Shown: positions 44,053 through 52,160 of the stretch, in pieces
How positions within the stretch are numbered: the stretch's first letter is position 1
How the letters are laid out: each line of letters opens with the position of its first letter
Source: Streptomyces sp. ERV7
Lineage (GTDB): Bacteria > Actinomycetota > Actinomycetes > Streptomycetales > Streptomycetaceae
NCBI RefSeq assembly: GCF_001653515.1
Contig: NZ_LYOY01000040.1
Span: 1,302,001-1,366,000, forward strand
Length of the DNA: 64,000 bases
Reading direction: 5' to 3'
The notes under the pieces: model-generated
Database searches by the model: none
What the model was told of the DNA's origin: nothing
The model's input: the letters and a program-made list of their open reading frames with translations, nothing else
Translations under genes and position numbers: made by a program

Positions 44053-44566
44053 CCCCACCCGTCACCCGCCGGCTCACCGGCGACCGAGGGCAGGCCTTCC
44101 CCGTCTACATCACGGCGGTGGCCGGTCTGCTCTTCCTCGCGTTCGCGTACTTCGCGGTCGGCCAGGCGGCGATGAAGCGCAACGAGGCCCAGACGGCGGC
44201 GGACGCGGCGGCCCTCGCGGCGGCCCAGGACTTCCGGGAGCAGCTCAGGGACGGCCTGCTCGACACCTTCGACCTCGTGCGCTGGCAGCAGCTGCTGGAC
44301 GGCGACCGGGGCGGGCTGATCCCGCACGACTCCTGCCCGGCGGCGAGTGAGCTCGCCTCGCGCAACGACGCCGCGGCCGACACCTGCGCGCTCTCCTTCC
44401 GGCCCGAGCCCACCTACGAGGTGGCCGTGCGGACCAACAAGACGGCGGGCCACTCGGTCATCGCGGCCACGCAGGACCACAAGGGCGCGGCGAAGGCGGT
44501 TGCCGTGGTCGTACCGCGCTGCCACCTCAAGGAGGCGCCCGGGACCGGGCCCACCACCCAGCCCCC
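44049..44566 (+). pseudogene. TadG-like protein, 3'-truncated, no standard start
   Basis: The frame begins LTGDRGQAFPVYITAVAGLL with a TadE/G-type helix, then KRNEAQTAADAAALAAAQDF and a domain with Cys (LIPHDSCPAASELASRNDAA; VVVPRCHLKE), matching Streptomyces TadG-related proteins. The only in-frame start near the front is CTG at 44049, overlapping the pilin stop; no ATG/GTG is available. After a Thr/Pro linker (GTGPTTQPPV) coding switches at about 44560 into the prepilin peptidase in another frame, so the C-terminal domain is missing. Deletion or collapsed assembly within the repeat-like linker is likely. Confidence 0.65.
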
Positions 44567-45090
44567 GGTGGGGCGCCGCGACCGCCGTCACCGCCGCCGC
44601 CCTCGCCGCCACCACCGGCCCCCACCCCGAACTCGCCGTCTGGCTGCTCCTGCTGCCCCCCGCCGCCCTCCTGGCCGCCGTCGACGCCCGCGTGCACCGG
44701 CTGCCGGACGTGCTCACCCTCCCCCTCGCCGGCGCGGCCGCCCTCCTCCTCGGCGCCGCCGCCCTCGCACCGCACCCGGAGGGCTCCTGGCGACACGCCC
44801 TGCTCGGCGGACTGGCCCTGGGCGGCGCCTACTTCGTGCTCTTCCTCGTCAACCCCGCCGGCCTCGGCTTCGGCGACGTCAAACTCGCCGTGGGCCTCGG
44901 CGTGGTGCTCGGCTGGTACGGCTGGGGCATCCTCTTCACCGGCGCCTTCGCGGGGTTCGCGGCCGGCGGCACGTACGGCCTCGGGCTGATCCTGGCGCGC
45001 CGCGCCGACCGCCGCGCGGCCATCCCGTTCGGCCCCTTCATGATCGCCGGGGGCTACCTCGGGCTGCTCCTCGGCGGCCTCGCCGCGTAG
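44560..45090 (+). pseudogene. A24 prepilin peptidase, 5'-truncated
   Basis: The C-terminal ~175 residues of a type 4 prepilin peptidase: LLAAVDARVHRLPDVLTLPL with the first catalytic Asp, and NPAGLGFGDVKLAVGLGVVL with GxGD, the second. Hydrophobic helices fill the rest, ending GGYLGLLLGGLAA. Streptomyces homologues are about 230-260 residues; the first helix or two and a start codon are missing at the junction with the TadG-like fragment. A fortuitous upstream GTG (44347, this frame) could express it behind an Arg/Pro-rich stretch. It should cleave the Flp and TadE-type leaders. Confidence 0.7.
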
Positions 45091-45145
45091 CCGCCGGGCG
45101 GAAATCGGGCCCCTTCCGCCGCGCAAGACGCGTAGGGTCCGCGAT

Positions 45146-45940
45146 ATGGCGCAAACCATCCGCAACCACAACACCCGCACCTTCGAAGACCTGATCGCCG
45201 AGGCGGCGGCCGCCCCCGTGGACGGCTGGGACTTCTCCTGGCTGGACGGACGGGCCACCGAGGAGCGCCCGTCCTGGGGGTACTCCCGTGCCATGGCCGC
45301 GCGCTGGGCCCGGGCCACGGCCGCCCTCGACGTGCAGACCGGCGGCGGCGAGGTCCTGGCGGCCGCCCCGCAGCTGCCGCCGCTGGCCGTCGCGACCGAG
45401 GGGTGGCCGCCGAACGTCGCCCGGGCCACCGCCCTGCTGCACCCGCGCGGCGTCGCGGTCGTCGCCGACCCCGACGAGCCGCCGCTGCCGTTCGGCGACG
45501 GCGCCTTCGACCTGGTGACCAGCCGTCACCCCGTACAGACCTGGTGGACGGAGATCGCCCGGGTGCTCACCCCGGGCGGCAGCTACTTCTCCCAACAGGT
45601 CGGACCCGCCAGTGTGTTCGAGCTGGTCGAGTACTTCCTGGGCCCGCAGTCCGCCGACGTCCGGGGCAGGCGCGACCCGGGCAAGGCGCGCGCCGAGGCC
45701 GAGGCCGCCGGGCTCCAGGTGGCCGATCTGCGCCAGGAGAAGCTGCGCACCGAGTTCCACGACATCGGCGCCGTCGTCTACTTCCTGCGCAAGGTGATCT
45801 GGATGGTGCCGGGCTTCACGGTCGAGGAGTACCGGGACCGGCTGGAGGCACTGGACGAGCAGATCCGTACCGAAGGGCCCTTCGTCGCCCACACGACACG
45901 GTTCCTCATCGAGGCCAGGAAGCCGCTGCGCTCCTCCTGA
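45146..45940 (+). CDS. SAM-dependent methyltransferase
   Basis: 264 residues. A class I methyltransferase: ALDVQTGGGEVLAAAPQLPP is a variant of the glycine-rich SAM motif, LPFGDGAFDLVTSRHPVQTW is motif IV, and VLTPGGSYFSQQVGPASVFE the post-motif segment. Target unknown. It stands alone, 55 bp after the pilus genes and 20 bp before the DUF2079 gene. Confidence 0.8.
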   Translation: MAQTIRNHNTRTFEDLIAEAAAAPVDGWDFSWLDGRATEERPSWGYSRAMAARWARATAALDVQTGGGEVLAAAPQLPPLAVATEGWPPNVARATALLHPRGVAVVADPDEPPLPFGDGAFDLVTSRHPVQTWWTEIARVLTPGGSYFSQQVGPASVFELVEYFLGPQSADVRGRRDPGKARAEAEAAGLQVADLRQEKLRTEFHDIGAVVYFLRKVIWMVPGFTVEEYRDRLEALDEQIRTEGPFVAHTTRFLIEARKPLRSS

Positions 45941-45960
45941 GCCACCTAGCATCCGAGCAT

Positions 45961-47496
45961 ATGGAACGGATGCGGACAACCACCACAATCAGGGTCATCA
46001 GTAGCGACGTGTCCTCCCGGCGGCCCCTCGCCGCCGCCCTCACCGGCTGGAAGAACACCCGCACCCGGCGGCCCGCCCTCCTCTGGTGGGGGTGGGCCGC
46101 CGCGCTCTTCCTGCTCTACGCGACCGTCGGCGCCCGCCGCCAGGCGCTGATCCGCACCACCGGCTACGACCTCGGCATCTTCGAGCAGGCCGTGAAGGCG
46201 TACGCCCAACTGCGCGCCCCCGTCGCCCCGTTGCGCGGCGACGGGTTCAACCTGCTCGGGGACCACTTCCACCCCGTGCTCGTCGTGCTCGCGCCCCTCT
46301 ACCGGATCGCCCCCTCCCCGTACACCCTGCTCTTCGCCCAGGCCGCCCTGCTCGCCCTCGCCGTGGTGCCGCTGGCCCGCCGCGCCCGGCAGGCGCTGGG
46401 GCGGCGCGCCGCCCATGTCGTCGCCTTCGCGTACGGGCTGAGCTGGGGCATCGCCTCGGCCGTGGCGTTCGACTTCCACGAGGTGTGCTTCGCCGTCCCG
46501 CTCGTCTCCTTCGCCCTGGAGGCGCTGGCCCTGCGGCGCTGGCGGGCCGCGGTGGCCTGGGCGGCGCCGCTGCTGCTCGTCAAGGAGGACCTCGGGCTCA
46601 CCCTCGCCGCGATCGGCGGGTACATCGCCTGGAAGGGGCGGCGCCGGCTGGGCCTGGCGACCGCCGCCGCCGGGCTGCTCGGCAGCGCCCTGGAGTTCAA
46701 GGTGCTGATGCCGTTCTTCAGCCCGGCCGGCACGTACGCCCACGCCGCCAACCTCGAACCCGCCCACGGCTCCCTGCTCGCCACCCTCGCCTTCGCCCCG
46801 CTGGACGCCGTACGCCCCGAGGTGAAGGCCACCACCCTGGTCCTCGTCTTCGCCCCGGCGGCCCTGATCGCCCTGCGCTCGCCGCTCGCCTGGCTCGCCG
46901 TGCCGACGCTCGGCTGGCGGATGCTCTCCCAGAACGCCTTCCACTGGGGCACCTCGTTCCACTACACGGCGGTGCTCATGCCCGTCGTGCTCGCCGCCAT
47001 GACCGACGCCCTCGCCCCCTACCGGCGCTCCGGCGACACGCTGGGCCGGCGCCATGTGCGCGCCTCGCTCGCCACCACCGCGGCCGTCACCCTGGTCCTG
47101 ATCCCGTCCTTCCCGCTCGCCCAGCTCGTCCACCGCTCCACCTGGCGCTCCACCGCGCACATCGCCGCCGCCCGCGACCTGCTGCGCCGCATCCCCGACG
47201 GCGCGACCGTCGCCGCCTCCAACCGCCTGGCCCCCCAGCTCACTTCACGCGCCGACGTGGTGCTCTTCCCGACCTACCCGGTCCACTGGCGGCTGTACGA
47301 CACGGGCGCGCCGGTACCGCCGCCGAGCGCCCAGTGGATCGTGTACGACCGCGTCCCCGCCGAGTCCTGGCCGTACCCACCGGGCCACTGGCCCTATCCG
47401 AGGGAGCGTCAGGAGGCCGAACTGGTCAAGGCGGAGCAGGCCTACGGCTACCGGGTCGTCGCCCAGCGGGACGGAATCACCCTGCTCAGGCGTTGA
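45961..47496 (+). CDS. DUF2079 polytopic membrane protein
   Basis: 511 residues from ATG 45961 (ATG 45970 also possible). Ten or so hydrophobic segments. DUF2079 marks are seen: TTGYDLGIFEQAVKAYAQL, LLGDHFHPVLVVLAPLYRIA, VAFDFHEVCFAVPLVSFALE, KEDLGLTLAAIGGYIAW and QNAFHWGTSFHYTAVLMPVV. The fold is related to GT-C glycosyltransferases, so a lipid-linked sugar reaction at the membrane is possible; substrate unknown. Confidence 0.8.
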   Translation: MERMRTTTTIRVISSDVSSRRPLAAALTGWKNTRTRRPALLWWGWAAALFLLYATVGARRQALIRTTGYDLGIFEQAVKAYAQLRAPVAPLRGDGFNLLGDHFHPVLVVLAPLYRIAPSPYTLLFAQAALLALAVVPLARRARQALGRRAAHVVAFAYGLSWGIASAVAFDFHEVCFAVPLVSFALEALALRRWRAAVAWAAPLLLVKEDLGLTLAAIGGYIAWKGRRRLGLATAAAGLLGSALEFKVLMPFFSPAGTYAHAANLEPAHGSLLATLAFAPLDAVRPEVKATTLVLVFAPAALIALRSPLAWLAVPTLGWRMLSQNAFHWGTSFHYTAVLMPVVLAAMTDALAPYRRSGDTLGRRHVRASLATTAAVTLVLIPSFPLAQLVHRSTWRSTAHIAAARDLLRRIPDGATVAASNRLAPQLTSRADVVLFPTYPVHWRLYDTGAPVPPPSAQWIVYDRVPAESWPYPPGHWPYPRERQEAELVKAEQAYGYRVVAQRDGITLLRR

Positions 47497-47538
47497 GACC
47501 ATGGACGTACACAGGGAAGAGGGAGAGGGGCCAGGACC

Positions 47539-47904
47539 ATGGGCAGGCACAGCAGGGGTGACGTCAGCTACAGCTGCGGGCTGGACGCGGCGGTCGACGT
47601 CGTCGTGGGGAAGTGGAAACCGCTGATCCTGTGGTCGCTGCACGACGGCACCTACCGCTTCGGCGAACTCAGGCGCCGGGTCGAGGGCATCACCGAGAAG
47701 GTCCTCGTCCAGCAGCTGCGCGAGCTGGAGACGGACGGGATCGTCCACCGCGAGGTCTACGGGGAGGTACCGCCCCGGGTGGAGTACTCACTGACCCCGC
47801 GGGGCCAGGCGCTCAACACGGCACTCACCCCCTTGGGTGAGTGGGGTGACGCACACATGGAGTGGATCCTGGACGTGAAGTCGGCCGCGCGCGATGTCGC
47901 CTGA
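47539..47904 (+). CDS. HxlR-family winged-helix regulator
   Basis: 121 residues, ATG after a GAGAGGGGCC-rich leader. Clear HxlR pattern: CGLDAAVDVVVGKWKPLILW, LRRRVEGITEKVLVQQLREL, and REVYGEVPPRVEYSLTPRG, the beta-wing. These are small dimers that often sense electrophiles or redox state via a Cys, here the lone Cys near residue 13. The target may be the aldo/keto reductase convergent downstream, but no divergent partner exists. Confidence 0.88.
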   Translation: MGRHSRGDVSYSCGLDAAVDVVVGKWKPLILWSLHDGTYRFGELRRRVEGITEKVLVQQLRELETDGIVHREVYGEVPPRVEYSLTPRGQALNTALTPLGEWGDAHMEWILDVKSAARDVA

Positions 47905-47945
47905 GCCGCTTGGCACCGCCCTGACCTGCACGGTCAAAGAGGCGT

Positions 47946-48121
47946 TCCCCCATCGGGTACCCCTTGAGGGGGTACCCCCACAGGTGCCCGCGCGGTGCCC
48001 GGCCGGTTTCGGAGCGTAGTTTCGGCACGCCGTGGCACCCACCATCACTTACGAAGGGTTATGGTGGAAACCCCCCCTCGGGCCGGTCCGTATCCCCCCC
48101 ACGGACCGGCCCGTTTTTTTT
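47946..48121 (+). ncRNA. Candidate structured small RNA
   Basis: The 279-bp gap between hxlR-like and the aldo/keto reductase gene has no ORF but several stems in a row: GGGTACCCC-TTGA-GGGGTACCC, a GGTGCC...GGCACC pair enclosing two TTTCGG repeats, CCACCAT...ATGGTGG, then a strong rho-independent terminator. A TTGGCA box (47910-47915) with an 18-bp spacer to TCAAAG could start it near 47946, giving about 176 nt. From memory the Streptomyces 6S-like RNA sits beside an oxidoreductase gene; whether this is that RNA I cannot verify. It could instead be a long 3' UTR of hxlR. Confidence 0.45.
48079..48121 (+). terminator. Canonical intrinsic terminator
   Basis: A perfect 13-bp stem CGGGCCGGTCCGT / ACGGACCGGCCCG with a C-rich loop, followed by eight T residues. 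Such a full rho-independent signal is unusual in Streptomyces, where T tracts are normally short. It ends the candidate small RNA and any hxlR transcript. Confidence 0.9.
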
Positions 48122-48183
48122 GGGGCACGCCCCCCGCACCGGTTTCCTGTGGATCCGCTGTCAGTTGGCTAGCACCCCGGTGA

Positions 48184-49227
48184 TCAGCCGCGCCCGGCCC
48201 AGATGTTGGTGCCCGCGGTGTCCACGGCGAAGGCGTCGATCTCCTTCAACTCCTCGGCCGTCAGCGGCGCTCCGGCGAGCGCCGCCACGTTCTCCTCCAG
48301 CTGCTTCACACTGGATGCGCCGATCAGCGCCGACGTCATCCGCGGATCGCGCAGCACCCAGGAGATGGCCAGCTGGGCGAGCGACTGGCCGCGTCGGGCA
48401 GCGATGTCGTTCAGCCCGTTCAGACGGCGCAGCACCTCGTCGCTGAGCAGATCGGGGTCGAGCGACTTGCCCTGGGTGGCCCGCGAGCCCTCCGGGATGC
48501 CCTTGAGGTACTTGTTGGTGAGCAGCCCCTGCGCGAGCGGCACGAAGGAGATGCAGCCCATCCCGGCCTCCTCAAGCGTGTCGAGCAGGCCGTCGTCCTC
48601 GGTCCAGCGGTTGATCATCGAGTACGACGGCTGGTGGATGAGCGCCGGGACGCCCATGTCCCGGAGGATCCCCGCCGCCTCGGCGGTCTGCTCGCTCGTG
48701 TACGAGGACACACCCACGTACAGCGCCTTGCCCTGCTGGACGGCGGACGCCAGCGCGCCCATCGTCTCCTCCAGCGGGGTCTCCGGGTCGAAGCGGTGCG
48801 AGTAGAAGATGTCGACGTGATCCAGGCCCATACGGCCGAGCGAGGCGTCCAGGGAGGACAGCAGGTACTTGCGCGAGCCCCACTCGCCGTAGGGGCCCGG
48901 GTGCATCAGATACCCGGCCTTGGTGGAGATGATCAGCTCGTCCCGGTACGCCCGGAAGTCCTGGCCGAAGACCTTGCCGAAGTTGAGCTCGGCGGAGCCG
49001 GCCGGCGGGCCGTAGTTGTTGGCCAGATCGAAGTGGGTGACTCCCAGGTCGAAGGCGCGGCGCAGGATCGCGCGCTGCGAGCCGAGGGAGCGGTCGTCGC
49101 CGAAGTTGTGCCACAGGCCCAGGGAGAGCGCGGGCAGCTTCAGGCCGCTGCGGCCGGTCCGCCGGTACTCCATGGAGTCGTAGCGGGAGTCGGCGGCCAG
49201 ATAGTGGAGGGGGAGGGATTCAGTCAC
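48184..49227 (-). CDS. mgrA: Aldo/keto reductase, L-glyceraldehyde-3-phosphate reductase type (YghZ/MgrA)
   Basis: 347 residues from GTG 49227 (AGGGAAAC upstream). It is close to E. coli YghZ throughout: YRRTGRSGLKLPALSLGLWH, GVTHFDLANNYGPPAGSAE, DELIISTKAGYLMHPGPYGE, LDHVDIFYSHRFDPETPLEE, GKALYVGVSSYTSEQTAEAA and ISWVLRDPRMTSALIGASSV. Catalytic tetrad Asp, Tyr, Lys and His are present in order. It reduces L-glyceraldehyde-3-phosphate or related toxic aldehydes with NADPH. Divergent from the isoprenyl transferase gene. Confidence 0.9.
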   Translation of the reverse strand: MTESLPLHYLAADSRYDSMEYRRTGRSGLKLPALSLGLWHNFGDDRSLGSQRAILRRAFDLGVTHFDLANNYGPPAGSAELNFGKVFGQDFRAYRDELIISTKAGYLMHPGPYGEWGSRKYLLSSLDASLGRMGLDHVDIFYSHRFDPETPLEETMGALASAVQQGKALYVGVSSYTSEQTAEAAGILRDMGVPALIHQPSYSMINRWTEDDGLLDTLEEAGMGCISFVPLAQGLLTNKYLKGIPEGSRATQGKSLDPDLLSDEVLRRLNGLNDIAARRGQSLAQLAISWVLRDPRMTSALIGASSVKQLEENVAALAGAPLTAEELKEIDAFAVDTAGTNIWAGRG

Positions 49228-49389
49228 GTTTCCCTGCTTATCACGGACTTGTGACAGGCCGAGTTGGGCCCCTGTGACCCGTCCGCAGTACTGTGCCTTC
49301 CTTGGGGGTGCCCCCAGGCCGTCAGGCACTGGGGTTGGGCCGTATGCGGTGCTGCGGCGGCTCCCGGAAGCAACGAGAGGGTGGAATCG

Positions 49390-50151
49390 GTGAACTTGCG
49401 CGACCTGGTGTACGGGCTCTACGCACGCCGGGTGGAAGGTCGCCTCGACCACGACCAGGCGCCCAAGCACATCGGCGTCATCCTGGACGGGAACAGGCGC
49501 TGGGCCAAGGCCTCCGGCGGCAGCCCCGAACAGGGGCACCAGGCCGGCGCGAGCAAGATCCACGAACTGCTCGGCTGGTGCGCGGAGACGGACGTCGAGG
49601 TCGTCACGCTGTGGATGCTGTCCACGGACAACCTGGACCGGCCCGACAACGAGCTGGTCCCGCTCCTGGGCATCATCGAGGGCGTGGTGCGCGACCTGGC
49701 GGCGGACGGGCGGTGGCGCGTCCACCACGTCGGCCAGATGGACCTGCTGCCCGCGCGGACCCAGTCGGTGGTCAAGGAGGCCGAGCAGGCCACCCACGAC
49801 GTCGGCGGCATACTCGTCAACGTCGCCGTGGGCTACGGCGGCCGCCAGGAGATCGCGGACGCGGTCCGCTCGCTGCTGCTGGACGCGGCGGCCAAGGGGA
49901 CCAGCTTCGAGGAACTGGCCGAGACCGTCGACATCGACAGCATCTCGGAGCACCTCTACACCCGTGGCCAGCCCGACCCGGACCTGGTGATCCGCACCAG
50001 CGGCGAGCAGCGGCTGTCCGGATTCATGCTGTGGCAGTCCGCTCACTCCGAGTACTACTTCTGCGAAGTGTTCTGGCCCGCCTTCCGCAAGGTGGACTTC
50101 CTGCGCGCACTGCGCGACTACGCGGCGCGCCACCGGCGCTACGGCACCTGA
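49390..50151 (+). CDS. uppS: Isoprenyl transferase (cis-prenyl diphosphate synthase)
   Basis: 253 residues from GTG 49390 (GAGAGG upstream; GTG 49381 in frame). Cis-prenyltransferase motifs: KHIGVILDGNRRWAKASGGS with the catalytic Asp, WMLSTDNLDRPDNELVPLL, VNVAVGYGGRQEIADA, and PDPDLVIRTSGEQRLSGFML plus SEYYFCEVFWPAFRKVDFL. It condenses IPP units onto an allylic starter to make short or long Z-prenyl diphosphates for wall lipid carriers. Actinomycetes carry two such enzymes; chain length cannot be read here. Confidence 0.93.
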   Translation: MNLRDLVYGLYARRVEGRLDHDQAPKHIGVILDGNRRWAKASGGSPEQGHQAGASKIHELLGWCAETDVEVVTLWMLSTDNLDRPDNELVPLLGIIEGVVRDLAADGRWRVHHVGQMDLLPARTQSVVKEAEQATHDVGGILVNVAVGYGGRQEIADAVRSLLLDAAAKGTSFEELAETVDIDSISEHLYTRGQPDPDLVIRTSGEQRLSGFMLWQSAHSEYYFCEVFWPAFRKVDFLRALRDYAARHRRYGT

Positions 50152-50347
50152 GCCGGGACCTGGTCCGTCCCGTCGTGCCCCACCCCGTCACGATCCGTCC
50201 CGGCGGCTCCTGACCGGCAGTCAACCCCTTTGGTCCCCACCAAGCGCATATGCCTGTGCATGGCCGCGCTTGTTCGAGGGAATACCCCCTCCAGTTGAAC
50301 GGCCAGAAGTGGCCGCTCACCCGGGAGGCCCTTTGCACCAGGACGCA

Positions 50348-50362
50348 CGTGCACTGTGCACG
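50348..50362. promoter_or_regulatory. Perfect 15-bp palindrome upstream of phoH-like gene
   Basis: CGTGCAC-T-GTGCACG, 108-122 bp upstream of the PhoH start, in the 318-bp gap 50152-50469. A GGCC-AGAAGT-GGCC stem lies about 40 bp before it. No ORF with support is seen in this gap. The palindrome could be an operator for a dimeric regulator. Confidence 0.5.
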
Positions 50363-50469
50363 GACGGAGCGGAGGGCCGGCGCTCGGCCCGCGCATCGTG
50401 GCCACAGCCCGGCCCCCACCCCCGCGACGCCGTCGCACCCCGACCTCTTCCGAGGGGGTACGTCCTTCC

Positions 50470-51792
50470 GTGGTGACCAGCACAAAGCGCCGCATGCCCG
50501 ACCGGCGCACCTACGTCCTCGACACCAGCGTCCTGCTGGCCGACCCCAACGCCATGGCCCGGTTCGACGAGCACGAAGTGGTGCTCCCGATCGTCGTGGT
50601 CACGGAACTGGAGGCGAAGAGGCACCATCCGGAACTCGGCTATTTCGCCCGGCAGGCCCTGCGCCTGCTCGACGACTTCCGGGTCCGGTACGGACGCCTC
50701 GACGCACCCATCCCGCTGGGCGACCTCGGCGGCACGCTCCGCGTCGAGCTCAACCATTCCGATCCCGGCGTGCTGCCCGCCGGCTACAGGTTGGGGGACA
50801 ACGACTCACGGATCCTCGCCGTCGCCCGCAATCTCCAGGCCGAGGGGTACGACGTCACCGTCGTCTCCAAGGACCTGCCGCTGCGGATCAAGGCGTCGTC
50901 GGTAGGCCTGCTCGCCGAGGAGTACCGGGCGGAACTGGCCATCACCGACTCGGGCTTCACCGGGATGTCCGAACTGTCGCTCTCGGGCGAACAGGTGGAC
51001 CTTCTCTACGAGGAGGAGACGCTGTACGTGCCGGAGGCCGCGAGCCTGCCGGTGCACAACGGCCTGGTGCTCCAGTCCGAGCGCGGCAAGGCGCTCGGCC
51101 GCGTCACCGCCGACGGCAACGTCAAGCTGGTGCGGGGCGACCGGGAGGCGTTCGGCCTGCGCGGCCGCAGCGCCGAGCAGCGCATCGCGCTCGACCTGCT
51201 GCTCGACCCGGACGTCGGCATCGTGTCGATGGGCGGCCGGGCCGGCACCGGAAAGTCGGCGCTGGCCCTCTGCGCGGGCCTGGAGGCGGTCCTGGAGCGC
51301 CGCCAGCACAAGAAGGTGATGGTCTTCCGGCCGCTGTACGCGGTGGGCGGGCAGGAGCTCGGCTATCTGCCCGGCTCGGAGGCCGAGAAGATGGGCCCCT
51401 GGGCGCAGGCGGTGTTCGACACGCTGTCGGCCGTCACCACGCGCGAGGTGATCGAGGAGGTGACATCGCGCGGCATGCTGGAGGTCCTGCCGCTCACCCA
51501 CATCCGCGGCCGCTCCCTGCACGACGCGTTCGTGATCGTGGACGAGGCGCAGTCGCTCGAACGGAACGTCCTGCTGACCGTGTTGTCCCGGATTGGGGCG
51601 AACTCGCGGGTGGTGCTCACCCATGACGTGGCCCAGCGGGACAATCTGCGGGTCGGCCGTTACGACGGAGTGGTCGCCGTCGTCGAGAAGCTGAAGGGCC
51701 ATCCGCTCTTCGCGCACGTCACCCTCACCCGCTCCGAGCGGTCGCAGATCGCCGCACTGGTGACCGAAATGCTGGAGGACGGCCAGATCTGA
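50470..51792 (+). CDS. PIN domain - PhoH ATPase fusion
   Basis: 440 residues from GTG 50470 (GAGGGGG upstream). The N-terminal PIN RNase domain (RTYVLDTSVLLADPNAMARF, VVVTELEAKRHHPELGYFAR, LGDNDSRILAVARNLQAEG) is followed by PhoH: QRIALDLLLDPDVGIVSMGG, Walker A GRAGTGKSALALCAGLEAV, and Walker B HDAFVIVDEAQSLERNVLL. PhoH2-type proteins couple RNA unwinding to cleavage. Ends at a strong hairpin. Confidence 0.92.
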   Translation: MVTSTKRRMPDRRTYVLDTSVLLADPNAMARFDEHEVVLPIVVVTELEAKRHHPELGYFARQALRLLDDFRVRYGRLDAPIPLGDLGGTLRVELNHSDPGVLPAGYRLGDNDSRILAVARNLQAEGYDVTVVSKDLPLRIKASSVGLLAEEYRAELAITDSGFTGMSELSLSGEQVDLLYEEETLYVPEAASLPVHNGLVLQSERGKALGRVTADGNVKLVRGDREAFGLRGRSAEQRIALDLLLDPDVGIVSMGGRAGTGKSALALCAGLEAVLERRQHKKVMVFRPLYAVGGQELGYLPGSEAEKMGPWAQAVFDTLSAVTTREVIEEVTSRGMLEVLPLTHIRGRSLHDAFVIVDEAQSLERNVLLTVLSRIGANSRVVLTHDVAQRDNLRVGRYDGVVAVVEKLKGHPLFAHVTLTRSERSQIAALVTEMLEDGQI

Positions 51793-51809
51793 TCCCGTAC
51801 GTCCGAATT

Positions 51810-51850
51810 GGCGCCGCCCGCGAAGCCGTTGAGCTTAGCCGGGCGGCGCC
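51810..51850 (+). terminator. Hairpin terminator after phoH-like gene
   Basis: A perfect 11-bp stem GGCGCCGCCCG / CGGGCGGCGCC with a 19-base loop, followed by TCTTC, 18 bp after the stop. Confidence 0.75.
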
Positions 51851-52073
51851 TCTTCATGGGGTCGATCCGACAAAACCCCTGGGGCTGGGGGGATGTGAGG
51901 TTTCACACGCAACAGGGAATTGCCTTGCGCCACCGCTCTCCGGCAGAGTCTTGCATCCGTCAGGCCCCGCATACGGCACACCTGTACCTCGTAACTCAAT
52001 AGCGTCGCCGTATGCCGCCCGAGCACCACGCGGCGCTCCCGCAAGGGAGTTGCCCACCGGGTCAGTTCCTCCC

Positions 52074-52131
52074 GTGACCTGAGCAGTTGGGGGGAGAGAG
52101 CCAGGGGCACGATCGCGTCCGCTCAGGTCAC
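52074..52131 (+). promoter_or_regulatory. Long-stem leader hairpin before transglycosylase gene
   Basis: The 368-bp gap 51793-52160 holds the PhoH terminator, a promoter region and a leader of this gene. Its clearest element is a perfect 11-bp inverted repeat GTGACCTGAGC / GCTCAGGTCAC with a 36-base G-rich loop (GGGGGGAGAGAGCC). The second arm ends about 18 bases before the GGAAGGAAA ribosome site. Leaders of Streptomyces wall-hydrolase genes often hold c-di-AMP riboswitches; the ydaO consensus is not visible here, so this may be a different regulator. Confidence 0.5.
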
Positions 52132-52160
52132 CAGTGCGGGCGCTGCTGGAAGGAAACCGT

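Noticed and set aside
51851..52160. ydaO (c-di-AMP) riboswitch
   Set aside because: Expected because of the wall-hydrolase gene downstream, but the conserved core and closing segments of ydaO could not be found; kept only as an unassigned leader structure.
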